Source of the DNA: Prosapia bicincta
Taxonomy: Eukaryota; Arthropoda; Insecta; Hemiptera; Cercopidae
Assembly: GCA_036971475.1 (NCBI GenBank)
Contig: JBAIZL010000002.1
Coordinates: 18,208,567 to 18,272,566 of the forward strand
Direction: 5' to 3'
DNA: 64,000 nucleotides
The notes below the pieces were generated by a model, which saw only the letters and a list, made by a program, of their open reading frames with translations, did no database searches and was not told the origin of the DNA. Numbering within the stretch: position 1 is the first letter of the stretch; each line of letters begins with the position of its first letter. Of this stretch, positions 33,950 through 45,816 are shown one piece after another. The translations under genes were made by a program, and so were the position numbers.

Positions 33950-34500
33950 CATGTACAATGTATTTAACACATTAGAATCATTTTGTCAGTTGGTTGCATA
34001 AAATTCGCACTGGAAAAGTACTGAAAATTTCAAATAAAAAGCTACAGTTTCCATCTAATAACTGGCCAATTTGAGGTAAAAATTGTTACACCAGATGATA
34101 TCAAATTCTTCCAGTCAAATACAACTGGTTCTCTTGACATGGTAGTTTGTGTTTATCACACTTGTTAAAGCTCAATTTTTTCTCTGCTAACAATGGTAAA
34201 TTAAATGTATACAAATTATTATACAAGATGCTAGTCCTATATTTGGGGAATTTTACCATAAAAATTATTAGTTTAGAAGTAGTAACTTCAAATTTCCACT
34301 GTCTCCATCAAAATAGTCTCTTTAGGCATTGTTGCAGCTATTCCAGCATTTTTTCCAAAATTCCATGCATCTCTGAAAGTCTGCAATCATCAGTGTTCGA
34401 AGCCTTCTGTATTTCTTTCAGGACCTCCTCAGTTGTATTATCTATTTGTGTCTCAAAAATCCACAAATACAACATTCCCATCCATTTAGTTGTAAAAAAA
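33950..34500. other. Intronic, no confident feature
   Basis: A 121-codon plus frame at 34147-34512 has no recognisable domain and starts in AT-rich intron. Probably chance. Confidence 0.35.
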
Positions 34501-34600
34501 TTATTTAACTAAATAATTAAAAATAGCCACTGACCACAATAAAAAAATCTTTTATTTCACTACAATCACTTGAGTGCATTTCGATTACATCTTCAGTCAT

Positions 34601-34687
34601 CTTCAGAAGTACTATGAAGGTCATCTTTAGTACTTCTGAAGATGATTACCATGTGATCGAAATTTAATAAAGGGATTATAGTGAAAT
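34601..34687. repeat. ~87 bp direct repeat left of the LINE
   Basis: Runs from catcttcag to attatagtgaaat and matches about 36034-36120 with a few substitutions. Together they bracket the LINE exactly and look like an unusually long target-site duplication. Confidence 0.7.
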
Positions 34688-36031
34688 TTTTTTTTTCATT
34701 AATTTATTTATTATAAACTGCAATTAAGATAAATCCTATCTAGCAGCTTGCTTTCTGATGGAGATTACAATGTTCATCTTGTTACAGTGAACAAGACTAA
34801 CTTAATGTTGCTCTGGAATCAAGTCCAAAGGTTTAGTGCGCTTAAGTGTATGCACTGGTATCCTGTGAGCTAGTCGCTTAGCTACAGGGTTCGTATGTTC
34901 CTGGAACCGCCCGAAGTGATTCACTGCTGCAGTAACGGCCTCCTCTCTCACGCTCTTCATCTTGAGGTCCCTAAGTATATAATAGTTACGGACGTACCAT
35001 GGAGCTCCCACTATAGCTCTCAACACTTTATTTTGGAAGCGTTCTACTACTTGTAAATTGCTGCTCTTGGTGCATCCCCAAAGTGGTAACCCGTATGTCT
35101 ATACTGGCTTTAGCACTTGCTTATAAACAAGGAGTTTATTGTAGGGGCTTAACTCCGAATACCGGTTCATGAGCCATGCTAGTCTTCTGTATCATACATC
35201 TAGTTCATCTTTTTTTTTCTTCACATGAGATTTCAAGTTCAATTTAGCGTCCAATGTTAAACCTAGGTATTTCACCTCCTTACAATTAGGGACAACCCAG
35301 CTATTTATTATGAGGTCAGTTTTGCTGTCTGCCTTATTGGTAAAAATAATATGAGCAGATTTATTTCATTAAGTTTTATGTGCCACTGCCTAGTCCACTC
35401 ACTAACACTATCCAGGGTGATCTGCAATTTAGCTGTTGCGTCAGCCTCATTTTGTGCAACAGACAGGATAGCTGTGTCATCTGCAAACGTCGCCATAATT
35501 GTATTCCCATTTACAGGTATGTCCCTTGTATACAAGAGGTACAATACCGGTCCAAGGACACTACCCTGAGGCACACCAGCAACGATGTTCCTGAAACCAG
35601 AGTACTCCCTACCCTGCTTGACGCGGAAGATTTTGTCCGCCAGATAGGACTTTAGTATTTGCCAGAATTCTTCTGGAAGTTCTCGATGAATTTTATATAG
35701 TAAGCCACCGTACCAAACACGATCAAATGCCTGGGAAACATCGAGGAAGACACCAGAGCATACCCTCTTCATCTCCAAGGTTTCCTCAACTACTTCTACA
35801 ATTCGGTGCACCTGGTCTATAGTGGAGTGTTTGCTCCTGAAGCCGAATTGGTGGTTTGGAACCAAGCCTCGTTCTTCAATTATTGGTTTGAGTCGTTTCA
35901 GCAGCAGTCTCTCAAAAATCTTTGATGTCACTGGAAGCAATGATATCGGCCGATAAGATGTCTTCTCATTCGGTGGTTTCCCTGGCTTCGCAATCATTAA
36001 GATTTCAGCTACCTTCCACTGTCTCGGAACA
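34688..36031 (-). mobile_element. Jockey-like LINE, 5'-truncated
   Basis: A minus-strand non-LTR retrotransposon. Its 3' end is at the left, where the plus strand shows a run of about ten T (the poly(A) tail). Its 5' end is cut within the RT at 36031. The tail and the ~87 bp flanking direct repeat support target-primed insertion. Confidence 0.85.
34802..35997 (-). pseudogene. Jockey-like reverse transcriptase, C-terminal part
   Basis: From the right: MIAKPGKPPNEKTSYRPISL, FERLLLKRLKPIIEERGLVP, HQFGFRSKHSTIDQVHRI, then GVFLDVSQAFDRVWYGGL (catalytic D), AGVPQGSVLGPVLYLLYT and the active site TFADDTAIL near 35480. The frame breaks near 35345. It resumes in another frame as a post-RT domain with KYLGLTLDAKLNLKSHV, then one or two stops, then LRAIVGAPWYVRNYYILRDL, ending LDLIPEQH at 34802. 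These motifs fit the Jockey clade. There is no endonuclease and no RNase H. The frameshift and stops make it inactive. Confidence 0.88.
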
Positions 36032-36172
36032 TATCTTCAGAAGCACTATGAAGATCGTCTTTAGTACTTCTGAAGATGATTACCATGTGATCGAAATTTA
36101 ATAAAGTTATTATAGTGAAATAAAATATTTTTATGTTGCTGCTAGTGGGGGTTTTTAATTATTTAGTTCCCA

Positions 36173-36474
36173 TCCAATCTTAAACTACCACAATATTCCA
36201 AAACATGGACAAGTGATTAAACAACAAACAGATTTTAACATAGAAATATTCATAAGAAATTTTATGATTTTTATTATAACTAAATGTCATTATCAATTAA
36301 CATAAATCTTTTGACCAACATGCTTACATTAAATCTCTTGAAGTCCCATGTGATACGAATGGGTAAAATCCCAAACACATTTAACTGAAAAGGCTAATGG
36401 CTGGACACCCTTCAGGCCATTACAAAATAGAACTCTAAATTTCAGTTCTTCTTCACCTCAGAATTTCAGTGGTA
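36173..36474. other. Intronic, no feature seen
   Basis: Nothing recognised. Confidence 0.4.
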
Positions 36475-36736
36475 CAGTAAAGTCTTGATTATTCGAGGTA
36501 CATGTGACTGAGACCCTTCGGATTACATGGAAATACGTTCCTGTGCATTAGAATAAATAGGAGTTTTAATAAACCCGAATCCAGTACTATATTTACGAAT
36601 ATACAAAATTAGTTTATAGAACTTTAAATGGACATTTCTTGGAATCCCAACTCATTTTCTTTCATAAATAGATAAAATAGGCTTGAATTTAACGGAACCT
36701 CAAATTATTGGGACTCAGAAATTTGAGACGCTACTG
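36475..36736. mobile_element. Tigger-like MITE (262 bp)
   Basis: Starts cagtaaagtcttgattattc and ends gagacgctactg, with TA on both sides. Internal text (aatacgttcctgtgcatta, aataggcttgaatttaac) matches the ends of the larger Tigger at 38120-39168, so this is its deletion derivative. Confidence 0.85.
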
Positions 36737-37729
36737 TATTAATCTTTAAACCTTCTTGAACTCACAGTACCTAAAACATTTAAAATAACCTTTCAAATTT
36801 ACGGACAACTTCAACAATACTGCTTTTAGGTCTGAACTATCTAATAGAAGATAAATTTCTATCCATGATAATAATAAAAAATGAAGCCCCAGTTAATATC
36901 CAGGGCATAAACAGATACAATAAGCTCTTATTGACAATTAGTGACACAGTCAGTCAGTGGCGCTGTTTTACTCGACTAAATGCGAGCAAAAAAATAAATT
37001 ACAAGATGTAAATAGCTATGAGAGGATTTTGCAAAATGTTAATTTTAAAAGTTGAAAACTGCAATATTATACATGACTGCTTCAATCATCTGTATATATT
37101 TGGATATATTTTCGGTTAAATAATACACTATCACAACTTTGTATTCCCATTCCATAATCATTATCAATTATTAATTGTTTTTAAATTTATTAAATTAACA
37201 TGTGAAATGACAATTTCAACCGAGTGTGGGGGAAGCTGCCACGGAGCGCTAGTAGTTTTATACAGAGCAAACAGATTAAATTTCACAAAAGATGTGCAAA
37301 TCACATTTATTAAGAAAAAAACACAAACTCATCTTTCAACAACCACCTAGTAGAATTTATCTACAACTAGAGAATCATCCCATCAAATCTTTTTGCATTT
37401 CCTGTTACAAAATTAGAAAAGAAACAATAATGATAACACCAATAATAGAGGAATAATGAAAGGAAATATTGAGGGGTGTAACTTTAAAAAGTCAAAAGTT
37501 AAAATGTAGCAGGAAAGATAACAAGACAGTGGTAAGAGCTTCTAATGTTATTCTGTCATTGTAACAAATATTGTGTTTTAATGTTTTTGTACTTAAATGT
37601 TATTATACCTATGTTTTACATTTTTATACTATATGATATGTTTACAAGATAAAATAAATGTATCTAAACAATATTTTATGCTATTGTTTTAGAGGAAATC
37701 AATACTAAATGAAACCTGTATATTTTCAG
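36737..37729. other. Intron before fibrillin EGF1 exon
   Basis: AT-rich intron. No repeat recognised. Confidence 0.4.
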
Positions 37730-37828
37730 CTGTTTGCATCAGGAAGTGTGGGAAAGGCCGTTGCATCAAACCTAACCTTTGTCTGTGCGAGGGAGGACAT
37801 ATTTCAACTTCATGTAACAGCCATCAGA
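37730..37828 (+). CDS. fbn: Fibrillin exon: EGF-like domain 1
   Basis: This 99 bp exon lies between tattttcag and gtaagt and is symmetric (phase 1 to phase 1). It encodes PVCIRKCGKGRCIKPNLCLC followed by EGGHISTSC and NSHQ. The six cysteines have EGF spacing and there is no DxDEC calcium motif, as expected for the first, non-calcium-binding EGF of fibrillins. Together with the FUN region it forms the N-terminal assembly module in vertebrates. The 8.0 kb intron before it holds a hAT element, a 49 bp tandem repeat, several Penelope palindromes, a Jockey-like LINE and a 222 bp (AC)n tract. Confidence 0.9.
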
Positions 37829-38119
37829 GTAAGTCAGATCTGGTTGTTATGAGAGATTATTATGTCAATTTTTTGTATGAAAAAAAATTTACAGAGATAT
37901 TACAGAAAGTTATTACATTAAAAATAAAATAATGCTGGAAATGTCTCCCTAAATGCAACCTATGTTAGTATACATAGTGCACCCTATATTTGTTATAAAT
38001 TATTCAAACTCTACATTTAAGTAACATGGCAAAAAATTTAAAAAATCTACATTGATTTACAAGGGAATACTCATATTTTTCCTGCTTATATATACATAGC
38101 CTATGTATTTATATATACA

Positions 38120-39168
38120 CGGTAGAGTCTCAATAATTTGAGGTAGATGGGGCCGAGCCCCTCGGTTTACAGAAAACTTGGATTACAGGGCAATACGTTC
38201 CTGTGCATTAGTAAAAAACAAGTTTTAATGAACCCTAATACTATAATTAAGATTGCACACATTACTTTTATAGAACTTTATTGATTACAATACTCACATA
38301 AATTAATGTTGCTCTGGTATACATTGTGCCTTACGGTTGCTACATTTTTTGGTAGTTAAAAAGTTATAAAGTGTCTTTTGCTTCTGCTTATCAGATAGTT
38401 TTTGAGTTACGGTGTAGCGTAGACGCCTTAGCAGAAACACATCTGTTGACGTGGTGTCTGTCTGTTGTTCAATATAGCATAATGTAGTTTCCAAAGCGGC
38501 TGTTCTTCACCATGACTATTTTCCCTTCTTGTACTGTAAAACCTTCATCTTTATTCTCGTTATCCCTGCCTTCAGCAGTTTTTTGTACCATTTCAATAGT
38601 CATGATGTATTATTGTTACTTACTTATGTTCGTCCATACTCATCCATTGGCATATGTTCGTATCATGGACATTTTCACAACCTGGAAATTTCTTGATTAG
38701 AAATGTCAAATCTGTTTTTTCTTGCGGATCAATGACATAGTTAACAGTTTTATTATGACTCAGAAATTTATTTCATGACTCACTCAATATTTCTTCTTTT
38801 ATTTTGTTCCATGTTTCAGCTATGCAGTACACGCTTCATTAAGTGTTTTTTCTAGAAAGTTCACAATACTTTCTTCCCTTTCAGTCCCTTCTAAGACAGA
38901 ATGTAAAAGGTAACGTCTGTATTTTTTCATACATTCCAGAACACCCCGATCCATCAGCTGGATTAGGTTTGTAATATTTGTGGGTTAAGAAAAAACCACA
39001 GATATCATCAGAGCACAGTTGATCTTCATCAGGTTGTGACAATACATTCTCTAACAGTAAATAATTTGAATTTGCTTTCAAATAGATAAAATAGTCTGAA
39101 ATAGAAATAGGCTTGAATTTACCGGAACCTCAAAAGAGCGGGATTCAGATTTTCGAGACTCTACTGTG
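38120..39168 (-). mobile_element. Tigger/pogo-like element with decayed transposase
   Basis: Terminal repeats gtagagtctcaataatttga on the left and tttcgagactctactgtg on the right, about 1,050 bp apart. The minus strand retains transposase text. The left end carries the same tgcattag and ttttaatgaaccc text as the 262 bp MITE. Confidence 0.8.
38821..39081 (-). pseudogene. Tigger/jerky-type DDE transposase remnant
   Basis: Two overlapping frames. One reads ENVLSQPDEDQLCSDDICGF. The other reads LMDRGVLECMKKYRRYLLHS, then EESIVNFLEKTLNEACTA before a stop. MDxGV-x-x-KKYYR is the block after the second catalytic region of pogo/Tigger/jerky DDE_1 transposases, where MDQGV is usual. A frameshift separates the pieces and the first catalytic aspartates are lost. 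Confidence 0.75.
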
Positions 39169-39169
39169 C

Positions 39170-39217
<48 letters not shown>
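39169..39217. repeat. (TA)n microsatellite
   Basis: A TA run adjoining the Tigger end and the next palindrome. Confidence 0.95.
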
Positions 39218-39219
<2 letters not shown>

Positions 39220-39294
39220 TAAATTAAAAATATTTCATAAACAAGAATACTTTTAATGAATATATTTATTCAAAGCTTTTCGCCGATAAAATTA

Positions 39295-39345
<51 letters not shown>

Positions 39346-39624
39346 TATGGTGATATGTTTTCTTGTAATATAGTAAATAAATTAAAAATATTTCAAAAAC
39401 AAGAATACTTTTAATGAATATATTTATTCAAAGCTTTTCGATAAAATAGTAAGTACCAGCATCTTCAGGAAAATAATTATCTAATAATCTTAGATTATTA
39501 TCTAAGAATAATCTAAGATTATTAGATAATTTTTTCCTGAAGATGCTGGTACTATTTTATCGGCGAAAAGCTTTGAATAAATATATTCATTAAAAGTATT
39601 CTTGTTTTTGAAATATTTTAAATT

Positions 39625-39681
<57 letters not shown>

Positions 39682-39690
39682 AGTGTCTTA
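39218..39690. mobile_element. PLE family E palindrome (copy 3) with partial duplicate
   Basis: A main palindrome at about 39360-39635, centred on repeated aatcttagattattatct. To its left, 39218-39295, lies a second partial left arm (aacaagaatacttttaatga, tcaaagcttttcgccgat) separated by a TA run. TA runs flank everything. The right arm holds an intact ribozyme motif at 39533-39580. Confidence 0.75.
39533..39580 (+). ncRNA. Hammerhead ribozyme (family E, right arm)
   Basis: Stem I TTC with GAA, box 1 CTGAAGA (from 39537), one U, stem II GCTGG with TCGGC (two G-U pairs), box 2 GAAA, a minimal stem III AAGCUU-type hairpin and H17 as U. Box residues are canonical except for the shared extra U. 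Confidence 0.5.
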
Positions 39691-39733
39691 AGTATATAAC
39701 AGTAGTGTCTAAAGCGAAATTTTTCTTCAACAC

Positions 39734-40262
39734 ATGGAAAACACCAAAATGCTCACAAACAATACATACGCACACAAAATTATTTACTGGCACAGATACG
39801 TCGATGATATTATAACACTATACAGAGGCAACTCCCGTCAATGCGAACAACTCCTCACCCGCACTAATAAAATACACCCAAAACTCCACTTCACTTCAGA
39901 AATTGAAACCAACCGATTCCTAAACTTCCTCAACCTAACCATAACATAAAGCCACACACAAAACACAGCTTCAACATTTACAGGAAACCCATAACGACAG
40001 ACACACTTATCCACAACACCTCAAACCACCTTATCCAACACAAACACGCAGCCTTCAGATCCATGCTCCATAGACTTAAAGAAGTCCCAATGACCACAGA
40101 AAACATAAACAAAGAAAAATGGATACAACACCACAATAATAGACAAACTATGGCACAAAATACAAAAACACACTAAAATTAACACTACAGACAGCGAAAA
40201 CAAATACATCACATTACCATTCATAAACAAAACAACAAACAAAGTAGCCCGCAAATTTCAAA
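39734..40262 (+). pseudogene. PLE reverse-transcriptase fragment, family B-like
   Basis: The plus frame 39734-39949 reads NNTYAHKIIYWHRYVDDIIT, then NKIHPKLHFTSEIETNRFLN. RYVDD is the RT active site, followed by the FLN-L block. After a stop the text continues as FNIYRKPITTDTLIHNTSNH and KHAAFRSMLHRLKEVP, then ends near 40262. Flanks on both sides are family C and E palindromes. It resembles the RT of the family B pair (YWYRYVDDIITLYKG-type text). There is no endonuclease. It is a dead fragment. Confidence 0.85.
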
Positions 40263-40264
40263 CA

Positions 40265-40542
40265 ATATATATATATTCTTGATATTTTACGTTATCCATT
40301 GTTTTTCCGTTGCACTGACTTTATGAAGTTAATATATTACTATTGTAAGTAATTTTATCCACCATTAAGTGCAATAATTTTACCTTGAGTGATGAGGCAC
40401 CTTTCGGTCACTTGACCATTGTCGAATCACTCAAAGTGAGTGATTCGACAATGGTCAAGTGACCGAAAGTTGCCTCATCACTCAAGGTAAAATTATTGCA
40501 CTTAATGGTGGATAAAATTACTTACAATAGTAATATATTAAC

Positions 40543-40546
<4 letters not shown>
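40265..40546. mobile_element. PLE family C palindrome (copy 2)
   Basis: Near-perfect inverted arms (tattactattgtaagtaatt, ccaccattaagtgcaataat) around a centre at about 40434. Two 42-base ribozyme-like motifs: 40389-40430 on the minus strand and 40440-40481 on the plus strand. A TA run follows at 40547-40584. Confidence 0.8.

Positions 40547-40584
<38 letters not shown>
40547..40584. repeat. (TA)n microsatellite
   Basis: A TA run directly after the family C palindrome. Confidence 0.95.
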
Positions 40585-40587
<3 letters not shown>

Positions 40588-41459
40588 GACCCAAATGTTA
40601 CTGTTAATAGGTGCTCTTTTGAGTTAAATAAAAAAACTTATTTGGTTTTAATTGTAACTTGAATGCCATCAGTACTTTTTTTACAATTTTACATCAGTAC
40701 AATTTAAAAAAAATTCAGTATGTGGGATACCTCCATACGTTCCGATCCTCGAATGTATTAACATCCTGTTAAAATATACTAAGTAGTTTCAAATTTTACA
40801 ATTTTTGTTGACAAACCTTTTTTAGTTAACAAATTTGTTTTACAATTATATTTATGTAATGACTCTTTTTTTATTATATATTCTAACAATGAAGTAATAT
40901 GGTTTATGAATTATTTTATTTTCTGCCTTGCTAGAGAAAAAATTCAGCCTCTCATAATTTCAGCCATTTGGAAAAACTTATAATTAATTTGTGTTTACCT
41001 CAAGTTATATGCTGTTGCCTTTATTGAATAGTAAGCACTTCTGTAGCTAATTTTATCTTTAATATGAATATCAAGTACAGTGGTACATAAAAGTATTTAG
41101 TTGGTACTGCTTGATAAGCAAATAACCCAAATGCTAGTTTCCAAACTAGAGTCTTCTGGCAGATCCTTTTTAATTATTTTAATTTTAAATGATTATTCTA
41201 AACATTAAAAACATTGTGTGCTAAAGTACGTAATTTTTATAAGAATAATCTTTGACTACTGTATGTACCAAAATAAACAGTACTGAAACAGCTGAAATAT
41301 TTTATTTTATTTACATAGTTTTACAAACACATACATGTAAAAAGAAGCTACATTGATTAGACTTGTGTATAAACTGTTATATATGACCTCAGCTTAATTT
41401 CATTCTCAATGGTTTTACATCATTTTGGTGAAAATAGGTTGTTTATACACATGGTTATT
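40585..41459. other. Intronic, no feature seen
   Basis: AT-rich sequence. No repeat recognised. Confidence 0.4.
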
Positions 41460-41740
41460 TTGTCCTGTAGTTGGACATTGGTGGTTGGTGGGTTATCTCA
41501 GAAAATCCTCTCCCTACAGACGTAGGTGTCAGGTGGTGTAAGATCGGAGGAGTGGGCTGGGCAAGGAAAGTTTGTTGTAAGGGAGATGAGGTAGTTGCCA
41601 AAAATGTCTTGAAAAAATGCCTTGTTGTGTAAGGCAATGTCACTGGCTGTGCTATCTTTCTGGAACTATTGTGAACAAAATTGTAAGTTACAAGCACAAC
41701 AAAATCTCTTGAGGTCTCGTATAAAACGACCAATAGTGAC
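41460..41740 (-). pseudogene. Possible Tc1/IS630-type transposase remnant
   Basis: In one minus frame 41500-41590 reads NFPCPAHSSDLTPPDTYVC, close to the P-HSPDLTP-D block that ends the DDE/D catalytic domain of many insect Tc1-like transposases. The long open frame here is a different frame, so the match is in a broken frame. Neither the other catalytic residues nor the terminal repeats were found. Confidence 0.4.
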
Positions 41741-44022
41741 TCTATATCTGCGATAAGGCAACTACTGCTGATTTAGTTCAGTACTGTTTATTTTAGCGTA
41801 TACGGTATTTTCAATAACATTGTATGACTTTTTATCTTCTCTAAATTATGATTATTTACACATACTGTAACGGGTTGAAATGTCCCGTTACAATTCAATA
41901 AAAAATTGAAATAATCTCAATTTATAAAATATAATTTAACTAAATTTTCCAAGCCATGAATATTGATCATTAAGTGTATAATTCTAAAATAAATTGTAAT
42001 TGTACAAAAATCATGACTTCGGGAGTGTTTTGTGTGCTACGTAAAATTCAGGTTTCTACAATATTTTAAACAGTTTTAAGACAAGAAAAAACGGCAAATG
42101 AAAATCAGACAAGCAAATTGAGGGTGGGGGAATAGAGACAATAACCGTCGCTGAGCGTTTAGGCGCTCTCTCTTAATTAGGCCACTGATCGGGAATGGTC
42201 ACAGTTTCTGTTAAATTAGCAAAAATACCAAAATGGATTTCTAGAGCATAAACTCGAGGCTGCGGAGTGCGGGAATAATGTAGTATGTCTTAATTTATGT
42301 CCAGTGAAAACTAGACATCGAAATATGAAAAATCACGGTTAAAATTTTCATTTGTCAAGAAACTGTCTTCGCCGAATTTGTCCGTTCCTGCTTCCTGGAT
42401 GAACCGTATTCCAGACGAGAAGAACTACCAGTCTGGAATCATAAAGTCATCTCCTAGGACCTTGGTAAGTATCATGGAAAGTGCGAGATTTGGGCAAGTC
42501 ATGATTTCTATACAAATTTAGTAATTAAATAAAATTTGATCTTGAAATACGTTCCAAAGATTCAAAGATTCGAATAAATGCTTTAAATGTGTAAAATTAT
42601 AAACAATGGCTTTATTTCCTTGAAAATTAAATTAAAAAATTGGAAATTACAAAATTATTTAGTTATAAAAAAAATGGTTATGTAAAAATGTTCAAATGTT
42701 GGCAAATATAGAAATAGTAAAGCATTTGGAAAAAGATAGAAAGAATATTAGGCATATTTATAAAGTAAATTCATTCATAATATCTAAGGAAATGCAGTAA
42801 AGTTTGTTACAATCAGTAGTTAAATAAACTAGGAAAAAATATTTATCAATATTTAACTTGTAGAAAAATATAAATAATTTCTCAACCAGAAATTATTAAA
42901 CAAAATCAATCACAAATTATTTAGTATTTTCTGAATGAGTGATGAAATTTGAAATTTAGTTTTAATTAAAATATTTCAATTTATATATATATAAATTCAT
43001 AAGCTTGTAAATCAATGATTTTTGTGGTAGTAGAATTAGTAACAAATTTGGTTTAAATAATACAATATGTAAATTTATTGAATGTCATTTAACCGCTGGC
43101 TCAAAATAAGATCATAAATTAAATTTGAAATTTATAATAATTGAAATAAACTTAGCCAACCTCCCTGCAAAAAATATCAAAGTAATTTTAGTTTATTTAA
43201 GGAGAATTTAATTTATGTTTTGTTAGCTAATGACTTTAAGTTATTACCATTTGAAAGAATATATTCAATTTATTTCAGTTACAAATTTCTTTATTATTAA
43301 ATTCAGTTTCCAACGACAGTCAAAAGAGTAATTTTTATTGAATTAATCCTGTGTACAAAACTAATAAATTTAATTATTTCCCAACTAGTAAATTATAATA
43401 GTAAATTAATAAAATCAATACAATTATTAAAATCCAGCCTAATAGAGTCAGTCATATTTATTTAATAATAAATAGCTAGAAATCACTGTGCAACCTAAAG
43501 ATAATCAAGCAACCCATCCAGAGAAATTAATTAAATTAAATTATAAATTATGAGCTAGCTTAAGGACTAGTTGGTTTTGCTTTAAAGCCCAGGAGTTGAT
43601 ACTCACTGGCAGGTTTTACCATATGAAACACAGGACCTCTTTTAGGAGGTATGGCAAGACTCTATCTTGCACGGACCTCACTAAAGCAGGGGCATGGTGG
43701 AGAGATGTCTTCAAAGCATAGTAAGGCAAATTTATGATGTGATAAATTTTATGTGTTTTCAGCTGACATAAATTAGACCATAAGACAGATCACTGACCTT
43801 ACCATGACTTTAAATACACTTTATAGACAACGCTGCCAGGGTATACTTATTAGATAGGATTTTAAATACTTGCTCATGTAACTAGGTGGTAGGCAACTTT
43901 CGACAGGTAGCAAGTTGAGGTTGTATGGGACGGGGTGAAGCACCGTTGCAATACACATGTATAAAACTTTATATTTAATGCACCGCAGAGTAGGAAATGT
44001 GATGAGCCATTTCTTTTTTCAG
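41741..44022. other. Intron before fibrillin EGF2 exon
   Basis: About 2.3 kb of AT-rich intron. A slightly GC-richer patch lies at 42120-42430. No gene, repeat family or ribozyme motif recognised. Confidence 0.4.
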
Positions 44023-44202
44023 GTGATTCAGGAGGATCTGGTAAACATGGCGGTAAAGAGAAACCTAGCTCTATCAGCCGAGGGGATATCAAAAGTGAGG
44101 ATGACAATGGAGGATGTAGAGCACCGTGCTTAAATGGAGGTACTTGCGTCAGGTCTAGGTGTATGTGCAGACCAGGGTACCAAGGAGAGTTCTGTGGAGA
44201 AC
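44023..44202 (+). CDS. fbn: Fibrillin exon: Gly/Ser/Lys-rich linker plus EGF-like domain 2
   Basis: This 180 bp exon lies between ttttttcag and gtacgt and is phase 1 to phase 1. The first half encodes a flexible charged linker (SDSGGSGKHGGKEKPSS, then ISRGDIKSEDDNGG). It contains an RGD triplet at about residues 19-21 of the exon. The second half is an EGF domain: CRAPCLNGGTC, then RCMCRPGYQGEFC. Vertebrate fibrillin EGF2 follows EGF1 almost directly, so the roughly 30-residue linker is a difference from the textbook layout. RGD is an integrin-binding motif in other proteins and fibrillin RGDs usually lie further along, so whether this one is used is unknown. Confidence 0.9.
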
Positions 44203-44589
44203 GTACGTATCTTAACTTCGCATGAATACACTATCAAGTAAATATGTAGATAAATTATGTGTTTCTCAAAGTTATTTAAACATCATTATATGCTCTAAAA
44301 GATATGCATAACCCAAAATAGATTTAATTTTGTAAAAAATGTTAAAACTTTCAGATGTACTATACAATTTAGAAGTTACCTTGCATAGAAATAAATACCT
44401 TGCATCAATAACAATGCTTATTTTATGAACATGGACCACATTTTCCCATTTTCTTTCTATTTGATATCTAATAATTAAATTTCATTATTTGTTTCATTTC
44501 AAACTTAAATTACTAATTATTTAATTTTTTACACTATTAAAGTTATAAACTTTCCTAAAAACAGTACTTACTTTTTAAAGTTGCTTATT

Positions 44590-44765
44590 GCAATCATCTT
44601 GAATTCATTGAGTAAATCATAAGTAATTATTGACTAACTGAATGAAAATTTTCAACTTACTTGCTGGCGTATAATTGTTTCATTTATGAAGCCAACCTGC
44701 TTATTAGCTGCTAAAGAAAACGTTCACACTTATTACTCAATAATTCCTTATGACTTACTTTTTGT
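44590..44765. mobile_element. PLE-type palindrome, family D
   Basis: The inverted blocks gagtaaatcataagtaatta and taattccttatgactta surround a middle with aacttacttgctggcg, the family D block also found at 3960-3980 and 63060-63080. The ribozyme 5' half is not recognisable. Confidence 0.45.
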
Positions 44766-44977
44766 TGTACCAGAATAGTTATTTTAGTAGACAAGATCTA
44801 TTTTCAACTGAAGTTACAACTCAAGTTAAAAATGAGACAGATCTCTCAAAGTAGTGCTGCTCTTAAGTAGTGCCAATGTAAAAATGATATATTTTCTAAT
44901 CTGTAAGTATTATACAGATTGAAAATCAATCTACAAACATAATTCAGGTACACTCGGACAGATTTGGTAATAGAAAT

Positions 44978-45580
44978 ATACGACGACTGTTTTTCGAATC
45001 CTTAATAATATTTTATTCTGCTATGGGGACGATTCGATACCTAGATCATTATCATCATCAGGCCTATAACACATAACGAATTCTTTCAGTACACAAATTA
45101 TTACTTTATATAAAAACAATAGTCACATAAAAAGATGAATAAACATTCATACTTATAACTATTATTTGGTAAGTATACCTAGATATAAAAAAATTCTTTA
45201 TACAGACAAATAATTTAAGTTATGTTATAGTTATATGTTGCTATGTAATTTAATATTATACAACAATATTACAGGTTAGTTTATTTGTGTTTAAATACTA
45301 AGGTCACATTATTTGTCTAATATGAACTATTTTTTTGTATTTCGGTATTCCTACCAAATAATAAGTATAGATGTTTAATTATCGTTTTGGTATTTATAGA
45401 AGGTAATATTCTGTGTACTAAAGGTATTCATTATCATTAAGGACTATGTATGTATTATAATAAATATAAACATCCACTATATGTTATAGGCCTGATGATG
45501 ATAACGATGTAGTTATCAAAACATCGCCGTAGCAGAATAAAGTATTATACTTCACTTTCAAAACAGCCGTCTAATTTCTA
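44978..45580. mobile_element. PLE-type palindromic element, family H (~600 bp)
   Basis: The ends cgacgactgtttttcg and aaaacagccgtct, with ttattctgctatggggacg and its partner, are inverted. An AT-rich middle of about 380 bp separates the arms. Each arm has CTGATGATGATAA. On the minus strand 45027-45065 reads CTGATGA, T, a stem II closed by GTATC, GAA. On the plus strand 45490-45520 reads CTGATGA, T, GATAAC with GTTATC, then AAAA in place of GAAA. No protein. Confidence 0.65.
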
Positions 45581-45816
45581 TAACAATTTAATTCCTAACC
45601 ATCTTAATATGATGGCTACTCAAACTGGAAACAAACTCAGAATTGAAATTTTGTTTAAATTAATTTAAAAGTTATTCCAATATCTTTAATACAAGACAGT
45701 AATTTGATAACTATTCCAAACTAGATTGTATCGAGAATGATGATAGTGCTCTATCATTACTTTAATTATTTAGGTGAACTGTTTTTTAATACACTAGTTT
45801 ACTTTTTATTTTCTAG

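Larger units (their letters stand above)
34501..36172. mobile_element. PLE family G palindrome split by a LINE
   Basis: The left arm (34501-34600: aactaaataattaaaaatag, tttatttcactacaatcac) and the far right (36121-36172: gtttttaattatttagtt, tatagtgaaataaaat) are inverted partners. A LINE occupies 34688-36031. Ribozyme motifs lie at 34572-34612 on the minus strand, and at about 34635-34675 and 36069-36108 on the plus strand. In the plus-strand ones box 1 CTGAAGA, one U, stem II GATTAC with GTGATC (one G-U) and GAAA are intact. Confidence 0.75.

Noticed and set aside
34147..34512. 121-codon plus-strand frame
   Set aside because: Intronic, runs into the family G palindrome, no domain.
38303..38494. 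Link to the Jockey-like LINE because both frames end IPEQH
   Set aside because: Only five residues match. The surrounding text belongs to a Tigger element.
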